Positions 8,921 to 15,434 of a stretch of 64,000 nt of DNA are shown one piece after another; the first letter of the stretch is position 1; each line of letters opens with the position of its first letter. Source of the stretch: an uncultured Halomonas sp. (GTDB taxonomy: Bacteria > Pseudomonadota > Gammaproteobacteria > Pseudomonadales > Halomonadaceae); the NCBI RefSeq assembly GCF_947493865.1, contig NZ_CANLTC010000007.1:124001-188000 (forward strand). Reading direction: 5' to 3'. The notes beneath the pieces are model-generated. The model did not search any database. It saw nothing but the letters and a program-made list of their open reading frames with translations, and had not been told where the DNA came from. Both the position numbers and the translations under genes were made by a program.

Positions 8921-9214
8921 TTCGTTTGCGGGTAATTCAAGTTGCCTCTCACTCCGCCAGACGCGTATGAGCACAATCTCTGTGGCCTGCCTAAGGTAGA
9001 CAACTCGAAATGGCGCGTGAATCAATTCGCGAACATGACCCAGATTGAACTCAGGAACAATTCGTCCAGCATCAGGATGGAGTTGAAGCATTCCACAATG
9101 CTCCAAGATAGCAGTCACGTATTCATCACCGATATGCGGCACATCCTGCTCTGTGTAATACTGCTGAATGGCCTGCAAATCCTCAAGGGCCGACTGTGCG
9201 ATACGTAATTCCAT
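8915..9214 (-). CDS. RelE/ParE-superfamily toxin
   Basis: 99-residue type II toxin. Visible are the N-terminal helical hairpin (LRIAQSALEDLQAIQQYY), a central LIHAPFRVVYLR strand pair and the C-terminal IVLIRVWRSERQL, typical of RelE/ParE folds. Its ATG directly abuts the antitoxin stop (TAA then ATG), indicating coupled translation. It differs clearly in sequence from the other toxin at 8241-8543, so this is not a recent duplication. The target is unknown. The stop lies within an attC-like core. Confidence 0.87.
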   Translation of the reverse strand: MELRIAQSALEDLQAIQQYYTEQDVPHIGDEYVTAILEHCGMLQLHPDAGRIVPEFNLGHVRELIHAPFRVVYLRQATEIVLIRVWRSERQLELPANET

Positions 9215-9493
9215 TTACTTGATGCCCAACGTTTTCTTGGCATCCTCCAGCGTTACGGTGTAGCCCTCACGAACATCCATCAGCCCCTGCGCCACCGCCT
9301 TTACAAACCGCAACTCCTCTGCGGTTCTCTCATAATCCTCGAGCCCCTGAACAACAGCTACACCGCGGCCACGACTGGTAAGCAGGATTGGACGATGGGT
9401 ATCCTGCGCTCGACCAACCACCTTTCCGGGATTGATCTTCAGGTCTGATAGAGGAACGACATCCTCGGAAAATTTCACTTGCATAGCGGTCAC
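9215..9493 (-). CDS. Phd/YefM-family antitoxin
   Basis: 92-residue antitoxin, cognate to the toxin that starts at its stop codon. The N-terminal DNA-binding region carries the Phd pattern (VVPLSDLKINPGKVV, then HRPILLTSRGRGVAVVQGLEDYE), and the C-terminus (VTLEDAKKTLGIK) resembles the toxin-binding helix. Start is 9493 or the internal ATG at 9484; neither has a strong Shine-Dalgarno. Its promoter contains two palindromes, consistent with autorepression. Confidence 0.86.
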   Translation of the reverse strand: MTAMQVKFSEDVVPLSDLKINPGKVVGRAQDTHRPILLTSRGRGVAVVQGLEDYERTAEELRFVKAVAQGLMDVREGYTVTLEDAKKTLGIK

Positions 9494-9507
9494 CTAGCCA
9501 ACGATCA

Positions 9508-9544
9508 GGTGCCATTATTAGCACCAGTTAACAGGTGCGGTCAA
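9508..9544 (-). promoter_or_regulatory. Promoter and twin palindromic operators of the second toxin-antitoxin pair
   Basis: On the minus strand: -35 TTGACC (9544-9539), 18-nt spacer, -10 TAATAA (9520-9515). Two palindromes overlap it: 9522-9537 (CACC..GTTAAC..GGTG) and 9508-9525 (GGTGC..GCACC arms). Adjacent palindromes over the promoter are typical of antitoxin operators. Confidence 0.65.
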
Positions 9545-9547
9545 GAA

Positions 9548-9625
9548 ACATAACGCCAAACGCGCCGGTGACTTTGACGCAGCGAAGCGGAGACAAAGGC
9601 ATCCGAGTGCTGCGCCTGGTTAAAT
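9548..9625 (-). repeat. attC recombination site (outermost)
   Basis: 78 nt. The minus strand starts ATTTAAC (fits RYYYAAC) and ends GTTATGT. Inner arms CAGGCGCA and GCGCGTTTGGC pair, with central CTCCGCTTCGCTGCGTC. The interior is very similar to the site at 8163-8241. It sits directly before the promoter of the first toxin-antitoxin cassette and would be the attC of a preceding, now missing cassette. Confidence 0.72.
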
Positions 9626-9719
9626 TGCTATCGTTCACCTTGGCAATGGCGCTTCTCCTCATCCTCATTGAATACCGACAATTTCGGCAAGGTCGCCCAG
9701 CCCTTTGAAGTTAGGCTTA

Positions 9720-9919
9720 GTCTGAAAAGTCAGCGAGCGAAGTCTAGACAAGGCAAAAATTGGCGACAAATCGGCAGGATTGCCGATTTGGGCAGCTTCG
9801 CTGCTCGAAGAGCGAGCAACATGGATGTTGCGAGTCCAAGAGCGGAGTTTACGTGATGTAAATGAGTATCTTGAGCCAATTTTTAACGCCGTATAGACGA
9901 GCGCAGGTACTTTTCGGAC
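9720..9919. repeat. 200-bp imperfect inverted repeat (MITE-like)
   Basis: The first 45 nt and the reverse complement of the last 45 nt match at most positions: both begin GTC(T/C)GAAAAGT and both end AAAAATTGGC. Smaller hairpins lie inside (for example TCGGCAGGATTGCCGA). No convincing gene is present. It fills most of the gene-free stretch 9626-10094 between the cassette array and the TonB operon. The structure fits a miniature transposable element or a dispersed intergenic palindrome; copy number is not known. Confidence 0.6.
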
Positions 9920-10023
9920 AAAGCTTTGCCCTCTCAAGCACAGCGCCAGACAGCTCGGCTGGCATTATCGAGGCCACCATCGCCTGCCTACGCCAAGACA
10001 ATGACACGGGCTCATGACGCCAT

Positions 10024-10038
10024 TGATAATTGTTTGCA
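10024..10038 (+). promoter_or_regulatory. Candidate Fur box before the TonB operon
   Basis: TGATAATTGTTTGCA matches the 7-1-7 Fur consensus at 11 of 14 positions by eye, with a perfect left half. It is 57 nt before the chosen start of the first gene of the operon. Confidence 0.45.
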
Positions 10039-10094
10039 TTGGTGGCATGGTCTACTCCCATTTCCAACAGCCCAACGGGAGACTCGCCGTGAAG

Positions 10095-10865
10095 ATGATT
10101 CGCTTGCGTGGCTTTTACAGCGCCGCGATTTGGCTGTTGTTGAGTAGCGGTGTTCAAGCTGAAGCAACATCACTCGATGCACCCAGACAAGCGCCGCTCA
10201 GCCAGGCGCAGCAGCAGGCGAAGATCGATGCCGCAGACGACGAGACACGCAAGCTGCTGAGCGAGCTGAGTCGACTTGAAACCAATACCCGCAGATTGAG
10301 CGCCTATAACGATGAGCTCGAGCGGGTGGTGACGCACCAGGCCGATCTTCTCGAACGCCGTGAAAGCGCACTCGACTCCGCGACTACGATGCAGGAATCG
10401 TTGCCCCCTTTGTTGCGAACCCTGGTGCAACGCCTGGACCGCTGGGTCGATGGCGACCTGCCTTTCCTGCGCGAGGAACGCAAGGCCCGAGTCGACAATC
10501 TCGAACAGATGCTGATAAACCCGGAGCTCGATGGCGCCGAACGCCTGGATAGGGTGCTGTCCGCTTGGCGCACCGAGTTGGACTACGGGCGGGAAATGGA
10601 CGCCTGGCGCGGCATGCTGAATGAACAGCGCGAAGTCGATTTTCTACGCCTGGGCCGGGTCGGACTTTACTATCTCACGCCGAACGGTGATGAAGGCGGC
10701 GTTTGGCATGCCGCTCAAAATGAGTGGCGGCCCCTGAACGACGATGCCCGCCGGCAAGTGCACAAGGGCTTGAGCATCGCCCGGGACCAGCGCGCGCCGG
10801 AGCTGCTGGAACTCCCGGTCGCCAATCCGTTACAGAATGCCGGCGACGCAGGAGCGGATTCATGA
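10095..10865 (+). CDS. DUF3450 protein of the TonB2-type system
   Basis: 256-residue periplasmic protein with an N-terminal signal peptide (cleavage near GVQA-EA) and a long charged coiled-coil region in its first 100 mature residues (LSELSRLETNTRRLSAYNDELERVV), followed by conserved WRTELDYGREMDAW and GLYYLTP segments of DUF3450. The family is encoded ahead of TtpC-type ExbB genes in Vibrio-like TonB2 operons; its molecular role is unsettled. The frame is open from 10014, but that start runs through a Fur-like site and would bury the signal peptide, so 10095 is preferred. It overlaps the next gene by 4 nt. Confidence 0.82.
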   Translation: MIRLRGFYSAAIWLLLSSGVQAEATSLDAPRQAPLSQAQQQAKIDAADDETRKLLSELSRLETNTRRLSAYNDELERVVTHQADLLERRESALDSATTMQESLPPLLRTLVQRLDRWVDGDLPFLREERKARVDNLEQMLINPELDGAERLDRVLSAWRTELDYGREMDAWRGMLNEQREVDFLRLGRVGLYYLTPNGDEGGVWHAAQNEWRPLNDDARRQVHKGLSIARDQRAPELLELPVANPLQNAGDAGADS

Positions 10866-12265
10866 CGATGCGTGAAAAGATGACGCGCGGTTGCGGGATC
10901 GCGCTGTTGCTGCTGTCGTCGTTTACCCTGGCGCAACCCGACGATCCGAATCGCTCTTTCGATGCGCAGCGATCGGCCGCGAATGCCAAGGACACAGCCC
11001 GGCTTGCCGCTCTGGTGGACGATCCCGAAGCCCTGGACCAGGCCCTCGAGGCCGCTCGTGCACGCCAGGCGGCGGAAACCGAACGCCGCAACGAGCTGGA
11101 AGCGCGGCAAGCCGAACAGCGCAAGCGGCTCGATGAACTCAAGACGCAGCGCAGCGCGGGCGAGGATGATAGACAAGCAGGTAGCGGACTGGAAAACGTC
11201 GGTCTACAGGCAGTGGCGGACGTCCTCGACGGTCATGTTGGCGAGCTGCGCGATGAGCTGGCCGACAGCTGGCTGCCCCTGGGCGAACTCACGCTGCCCG
11301 AGCGCCGTGATACCGACGCACCCCTGACAGCCGAACGGCTTGAAGACGTGACGGATACGCTGATGTCGTTGACCCGGGAAACCGGGCGCATTTCACGACT
11401 CACCGCTCCGGTGGCCAGTGCCGATGGCAACGTGACGGATCAGGACGTCATACGCCTGGGGGACATGGCGGCCTTCAGCAACGGCCATTGGCTGCGCAAG
11501 GGCGACGGCGACATGGCGCCGACGATGCTCGAACAGTTACCCGCCAGGGCCGAGAAGAATCTTGCAGCCTTTGCCGAAGGCAAGAACATGCCGCTGATGC
11601 TCGATCCGACCCGAGGCAAACTGCTCGATGCCCTGATGCAGCACCCTTCCCTGCTTGAACGCTTCCATCAGGGCGGTGCGGTGGGTTACGTGGTGGTGGC
11701 GCTGGGCAGCTTGGGTCTGGTCGTGGCGCTGGTGCAGTATACCTACCTGCTGATCGTCAGTGCCCGCCTGCGCCGTCAGCTCAAGGGGTTGGACACCTTG
11801 CGCGACGACAATCCCCTGGGCCGGGTGCTCGGCAAGTTCAAGACGCTGCATCGCGGGCTTGCCCCGGAGGCCCTGGAAGCCCGGCTGGACGAATCGCTTC
11901 TGGCGGAACAGCCACACCTCGAACGGGGCCAGGCGCTGGTCAAGTTGCTGGCCGCCGTCGCGCCATTGCTGGGGCTGCTGGGCACCGTGACCGGCATGAT
12001 CGTCACCTTCCAGGCCATCACGGTGTTCGGTACCGGCGACCCGCAGCTGATGGCCGGCGGCATCAGCCAGGCCCTGGTCACCACGGTGCTGGGGCTGATC
12101 ACCGCGGTGCCGCTGCTGTTCGCCCATACGGCGTTGACCAGCCGCAGCCGACATATCGTTGCCATCCTCGAAGGTCGCGCCAGCGCCGTGCTGGCGGAAC
12201 ATCTCGAGAGTCAGCCCGCAAGCGATACTCCTCAAGAGCGTCATCATGTCACTTCCCTGGCTTGA
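10862..12265 (+). CDS. TtpC-like long ExbB (MotA/TolQ/ExbB proton channel with periplasmic coiled coil)
   Basis: 467-residue component of a TonB energising complex. A signal peptide is followed by an Ala/Arg/Glu-rich coiled coil (about residues 50-110), a further periplasmic domain, then a transmembrane helix near 285-310 and a MotA/TolQ/ExbB domain with LLAAVAPLLGLLGTVTGMIVTF and a last helix (VLGLITAVPLLF). This architecture is that of TtpC, required with TonB2 for siderophore uptake in Vibrio. The ATG at 10862 overlaps the upstream stop. The frame is open upstream to 10724, but that would cross the preceding gene and bury the signal. Confidence 0.85.
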   Translation: MTMREKMTRGCGIALLLLSSFTLAQPDDPNRSFDAQRSAANAKDTARLAALVDDPEALDQALEAARARQAAETERRNELEARQAEQRKRLDELKTQRSAGEDDRQAGSGLENVGLQAVADVLDGHVGELRDELADSWLPLGELTLPERRDTDAPLTAERLEDVTDTLMSLTRETGRISRLTAPVASADGNVTDQDVIRLGDMAAFSNGHWLRKGDGDMAPTMLEQLPARAEKNLAAFAEGKNMPLMLDPTRGKLLDALMQHPSLLERFHQGGAVGYVVVALGSLGLVVALVQYTYLLIVSARLRRQLKGLDTLRDDNPLGRVLGKFKTLHRGLAPEALEARLDESLLAEQPHLERGQALVKLLAAVAPLLGLLGTVTGMIVTFQAITVFGTGDPQLMAGGISQALVTTVLGLITAVPLLFAHTALTSRSRHIVAILEGRASAVLAEHLESQPASDTPQERHHVTSLA

Positions 12266-12800
12266 CTCTGCTCTCCTGCTCGATCCGTTCCTCTGGCTGG
12301 TCGACGCCGGAGGTGCGGTACTCGTAGCCATTCTGGGGGTGGCGATCCTGCTGTTTTCACTGGGGCTGGAGCGCTGGTGGTATTTCCGCTTCACCTGGTG
12401 CCGGGACCGCCATGCCCTGGTGAGCCAATGGATGGCGCGACAGGATCGTCAAAGCTGGAGCGCCTTGACCCTGCGCGAAGTGTGGACACGGGATCTGATC
12501 GCCCGGCTGCGCCGCCCGCTGCCCTGGCTGAAACTGCTGGTCATGCTCTGTCCGCTACTGGGGCTGCTGGGCACCGTGACCGGCATGATCGCGGTTTTCG
12601 ACGGCCTGGCGCTTCAGGACACCGGCCAGGCCCGGGCGATGGCGAGCGGCGTGGCCCGGGCAACACTGCCCACCCTGGCAGGTATGGCGGTGGCGGTGAT
12701 GGGGTTACTTTTCACCACCCGCCTGGAATTCATCATCCGGCGCGAGGATCAGCGGCTGCATGATCGCATGGCTCGCGCCGCGGAGGGCACTCATGCGTAG
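12246..12800 (+). CDS. exbB: ExbB-like proton channel protein
   Basis: 184-residue MotA/TolQ/ExbB-family inner-membrane protein that forms, with ExbD, the proton-driven motor for TonB. Three hydrophobic helices are visible: GGAVLVAILGVAILLFSLG, a central LLVMLCPLLGLLGTVTGMIAVF and LAGMAVAVMGLLFTT. The GLLGTVTGMI segment also occurs in the preceding long ExbB. Start at 12246, overlapping the upstream gene by 20 nt. It overlaps exbD by 8 nt. Confidence 0.9.
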   Translation: MSLPWLDSALLLDPFLWLVDAGGAVLVAILGVAILLFSLGLERWWYFRFTWCRDRHALVSQWMARQDRQSWSALTLREVWTRDLIARLRRPLPWLKLLVMLCPLLGLLGTVTGMIAVFDGLALQDTGQARAMASGVARATLPTLAGMAVAVMGLLFTTRLEFIIRREDQRLHDRMARAAEGTHA

Positions 12801-13200
12801 ACGGCGCTTGCAGATGGATACTAACGATGCCAGCGAGGTCAACCTGACCCCGATGCTGGATGTCGTGTTCATCATGCTGATCTTCTTCATCGTCACCACC
12901 AGCTTCATCAAGGAGAGCGGCGTGGAGATCCAGCGCCCGCAATCCAGCGCAGCCACGCCCCGACCGGATGCCCAGGTCATGGTGGCATTGACCGCCGAAG
13001 GCGCCGTCTGGGTCGATGGACAACCGGTGGATGCCCATCGCGTGGGCGCTGAGGTAGCCGCACTGGTCAGCGAGCAGGGCGGCGTCGTGATCCAGGCAGA
13101 CCGGGAATCGACTACGGGACTGCTGGTCGAAGTCATGGATCGGCTGCGCGAGGCCGGCGTCGAGGATGTCGCCGTGGCAGCGACGCGTAGCGGCTCATGA
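12793..13200 (+). CDS. exbD: ExbD-like biopolymer transport protein
   Basis: 135-residue single-pass inner-membrane protein. The transmembrane segment contains NLTPMLDVVFIMLIFFIVTT with Asp23, matching the proton-carrying Asp25 of E. coli ExbD. The rest is a periplasmic alpha/beta domain. The start at 12793 is supported by GGAGG and overlaps exbB; the upstream in-frame ATG at 12760 is inside exbB. It overlaps tonB by 4 nt. Confidence 0.92.
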   Translation: MRRRRLQMDTNDASEVNLTPMLDVVFIMLIFFIVTTSFIKESGVEIQRPQSSAATPRPDAQVMVALTAEGAVWVDGQPVDAHRVGAEVAALVSEQGGVVIQADRESTTGLLVEVMDRLREAGVEDVAVAATRSGS

Positions 13201-13967
13201 TCAGGGCGCCGCTATCGGCTCTAGGCGGTGTGGCCCTGGCACTGGCGCTGTTCTGGCTGCTGGCCCTGCTGGTGGCGCCACCGGAGGCACCAATAGAGAT
13301 AAAAGAACAGGCCATGGCCCTGAGCGTGACCAATGCGCCCCAGGCTCAGGCCCAGCCCCAATCGAGCGCCGGTTCCCAGGCGCAATCATCCCCACCGCTA
13401 CCGATGCCCCCAACGCAGATACCGCCGCAATTATCACCTACGGAACCCGCCCCGGCCCCCGAAGCGGATAGCGCTATCGCGGTGCCGGAGCCAGTAGCTG
13501 AACCCGAACCAACGCCGGAGCCGGAACCCGTCCCGGAACCAAAGCCGGCGCCAAAACCCAGGCCTGAACCCGAGCCTCGACCGGCTCCAGAACCAGCCCC
13601 TATGCCTTCCCAATCAAACGCGGCCGGAAGCTTTGCCGGTATGGCACCCCAGACCAGCCAATCCCAGGCGTCAGGCGCCGGCAATGCGCAATCCGGGCCC
13701 AAGGATATCGGCCAGGTGTCGCCGGTCAGTCAGGTACCGCCGGAATACCCTGTCCGCGCTCAGCGCCGCAACATCGAAGGTCATGTAGTGCTGACGTTTC
13801 TGATTCGTCCGGACGGCAGCGTGGACGCCTCATCCATCGAGGTGACCGACGCCCAGCCGCGTAATATCTTCGAAAGGGCCGCACAGCGAGCGGTGGCACA
13901 GTGGCAGTTCGAGTCGACCGGTGAACTACGCCGGGCACGCCAGCGACTCGAGTTTCGCTTGAGGTAG
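13197..13967 (+). CDS. tonB: Energy transducer TonB
   Basis: 256-residue TonB. One N-terminal transmembrane helix (about residues 8-26), a Pro/Glu/Lys-rich periplasmic spacer with many EP and KP repeats (about 80-135), then a C-terminal TonB domain (about 175-256) with PPEYPVRAQRRNIEGHVVLTF and AVAQWQFEST. It is the last gene of the DUF3450-ExbB-ExbB-ExbD-TonB operon. Being next to the aerobactin genes, it likely energises IutA (inference). No terminator was seen in the gap after it. Confidence 0.94.
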   Translation: MIRAPLSALGGVALALALFWLLALLVAPPEAPIEIKEQAMALSVTNAPQAQAQPQSSAGSQAQSSPPLPMPPTQIPPQLSPTEPAPAPEADSAIAVPEPVAEPEPTPEPEPVPEPKPAPKPRPEPEPRPAPEPAPMPSQSNAAGSFAGMAPQTSQSQASGAGNAQSGPKDIGQVSPVSQVPPEYPVRAQRRNIEGHVVLTFLIRPDGSVDASSIEVTDAQPRNIFERAAQRAVAQWQFESTGELRRARQRLEFRLR

Positions 13968-14074
13968 AGTTAGAGGCATAGACGTGAACAGTCACTCTCT
14001 CTTATGTGTCGCCAACCAACAACGCCATCGACACAAGACGCTACATGGTGGTGCTTGACCCAGGCCCAATTAAA

Positions 14075-14089
14075 TACGAATAATTCGCA
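14075..14089 (+). promoter_or_regulatory. Candidate Fur-like palindrome before the siderophore exporter
   Basis: TACGAATAATTCGCA is an almost perfect 7-1-7 palindrome, 28 nt before the exporter start. It matches the E. coli consensus at only 9 of 14, but its arms (ACGAAT, ATTCGC) recur in the sites near 21297 and 25207. Confidence 0.35.
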
Positions 14090-14116
14090 ATATCAACAAA
14101 CCCAGGATCATTGTGC

Positions 14117-15328
14117 ATGCTCCCTCCCCCATGGCGAATCAGCGCCAGCGCGGCATTGCTCGGACTCGGCCAGAACGGCTTGCTGGTGGCACTCCCGGTG
14201 CTGGTGGCGGAGTTCGGCTTGCCGCTGTCGCAATGGGCGGGATTGATTCTGCTGGGGTCGATGCTGTTCCTATTCGGCAGCCCAATCTGGGGCCAGGTCG
14301 CCGATCGTCACGGTAGCCGACTCGTCGTCGTTCAGGCACTGGTTGGCTATATCGTCAGTTTCGCGTTGATCGGTCTGGCGTTGTGGCTCTCCGTCACCCA
14401 GGGACTGCCCCACGCCTGGCTGATCGGATTGATCGCCCTGGCACGCATCCTCTACGGATTGACGGTATCCGGTATGGTTCCCGCTTGCCAGCAATGGGCG
14501 GTCGCTCTTCACACACAAGGCCAGGATGACGGCGGGCGACGCATTGCCGCGCTGACTAAAATAAGCGCAGGCCTGAGCACCGGCCGGCTGCTGGGCCCGT
14601 TGATCGCCGCCGCCAGCCTGAATCTATCGCCCTACGCACCCTTCGTGGTCATGCTACTTGCCGGACTCATCGCCCTCGCCTTGCTGCGTGGTGTGCCACA
14701 GCCAACCACCACTAGGCCTGTCTCCAAGCCTACGGCGTTGGACTGGCCACCACGGGTCAATCTGCCTTTTCTCGCCATGGCCTTACTGTTGTCGATGTCC
14801 GTCGCCCTGATGCAGCTCGGCCTGCCGACCCAGTTGCAGACCTCTCTCTCCATCGATGCCACCCAGGCAAGCCACCTGATGGGGCTATTGCTATCCCTGG
14901 GTGCATTGGCAGCGCTAAGTGTTCAACTCGGCGTGATTCGCGCTCAGCGTCTGGATTGGCAGGGTCTGCTGGCGCTTGGTGCCATCAGTATGGCAATCGG
15001 CTATGGGCTGCTGGCACGGGGCAGCGGCATGACGCTATTCGTCCTGGGTATCCTCGTCGCCAGTGCGGGAGCTGCGCTGGCCGTACCCGGTTACACCGCC
15101 GGCGCTGCGACCCATCAGGCCCAGGGCGCCAGCGCCGGCTACCTGGGTATGGCGCATACTCTGGGGTATGCCGGCGCCACCCTGCTGGTCAGTCTGACAA
15201 ACGCACACTGGCTACTCAGCCTGGCCTTGCTCACCGGATTGGCATTGTTGCCACTGGTGCCACTGTCCCACCGTCTTGTGACAACCACTTCGTCGCCTTC
15301 GGCCGCGACACCCTCACGTAACGGCTGA
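14117..15328 (+). CDS. MFS transporter, ShiF-like siderophore exporter
   Basis: 403-residue major facilitator with about 12 hydrophobic helices and the loop 2-3 signature GQVADRHGSRLVVV near residues 57-70. Position just before iucA matches ShiF, the aerobactin exporter of pColV and SHI-2, so export of aerobactin is inferred. Start ATG at 14117 with AGGA 9 nt upstream; a TTG at 14111 is an alternative. A Fur-like site precedes it, and it is followed after 106 nt by iucA with its own Fur box. Confidence 0.8.
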   Translation: MLPPPWRISASAALLGLGQNGLLVALPVLVAEFGLPLSQWAGLILLGSMLFLFGSPIWGQVADRHGSRLVVVQALVGYIVSFALIGLALWLSVTQGLPHAWLIGLIALARILYGLTVSGMVPACQQWAVALHTQGQDDGGRRIAALTKISAGLSTGRLLGPLIAAASLNLSPYAPFVVMLLAGLIALALLRGVPQPTTTRPVSKPTALDWPPRVNLPFLAMALLLSMSVALMQLGLPTQLQTSLSIDATQASHLMGLLLSLGALAALSVQLGVIRAQRLDWQGLLALGAISMAIGYGLLARGSGMTLFVLGILVASAGAALAVPGYTAGAATHQAQGASAGYLGMAHTLGYAGATLLVSLTNAHWLLSLALLTGLALLPLVPLSHRLVTTTSSPSAATPSRNG

Positions 15329-15387
15329 TCAGCAGCCCCATACCAGCGAACACTTAGTTGAGGTTGAGATGAATACTACATCTAAAA

Positions 15388-15402
15388 TGCTAATTATTTT
15401 CA
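15388..15402 (+). promoter_or_regulatory. Fur box before iucA
   Basis: TGCTAATTATTTTCA matches the 7-1-7 Fur consensus (TGATAAT-N-ATTATCA) at 12 of 14 positions, 32 nt before the iucA start and just before an AAGGAGA Shine-Dalgarno region. Confidence 0.65.
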
Positions 15403-15434
15403 TTTGATTTAAGATTCGCAAAGGAGATCTGCCA

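Noticed and set aside
9665..10157. Minus-strand frames of 90 and 102 codons in the gap before the TonB operon
   Set aside because: They fall in the inverted repeat and the operon leader; there is no Shine-Dalgarno or family likeness.
13500..13620. Pro/Glu repeats in tonB as a special repeat element
   Set aside because: This is the normal Pro-rich spacer of TonB proteins.
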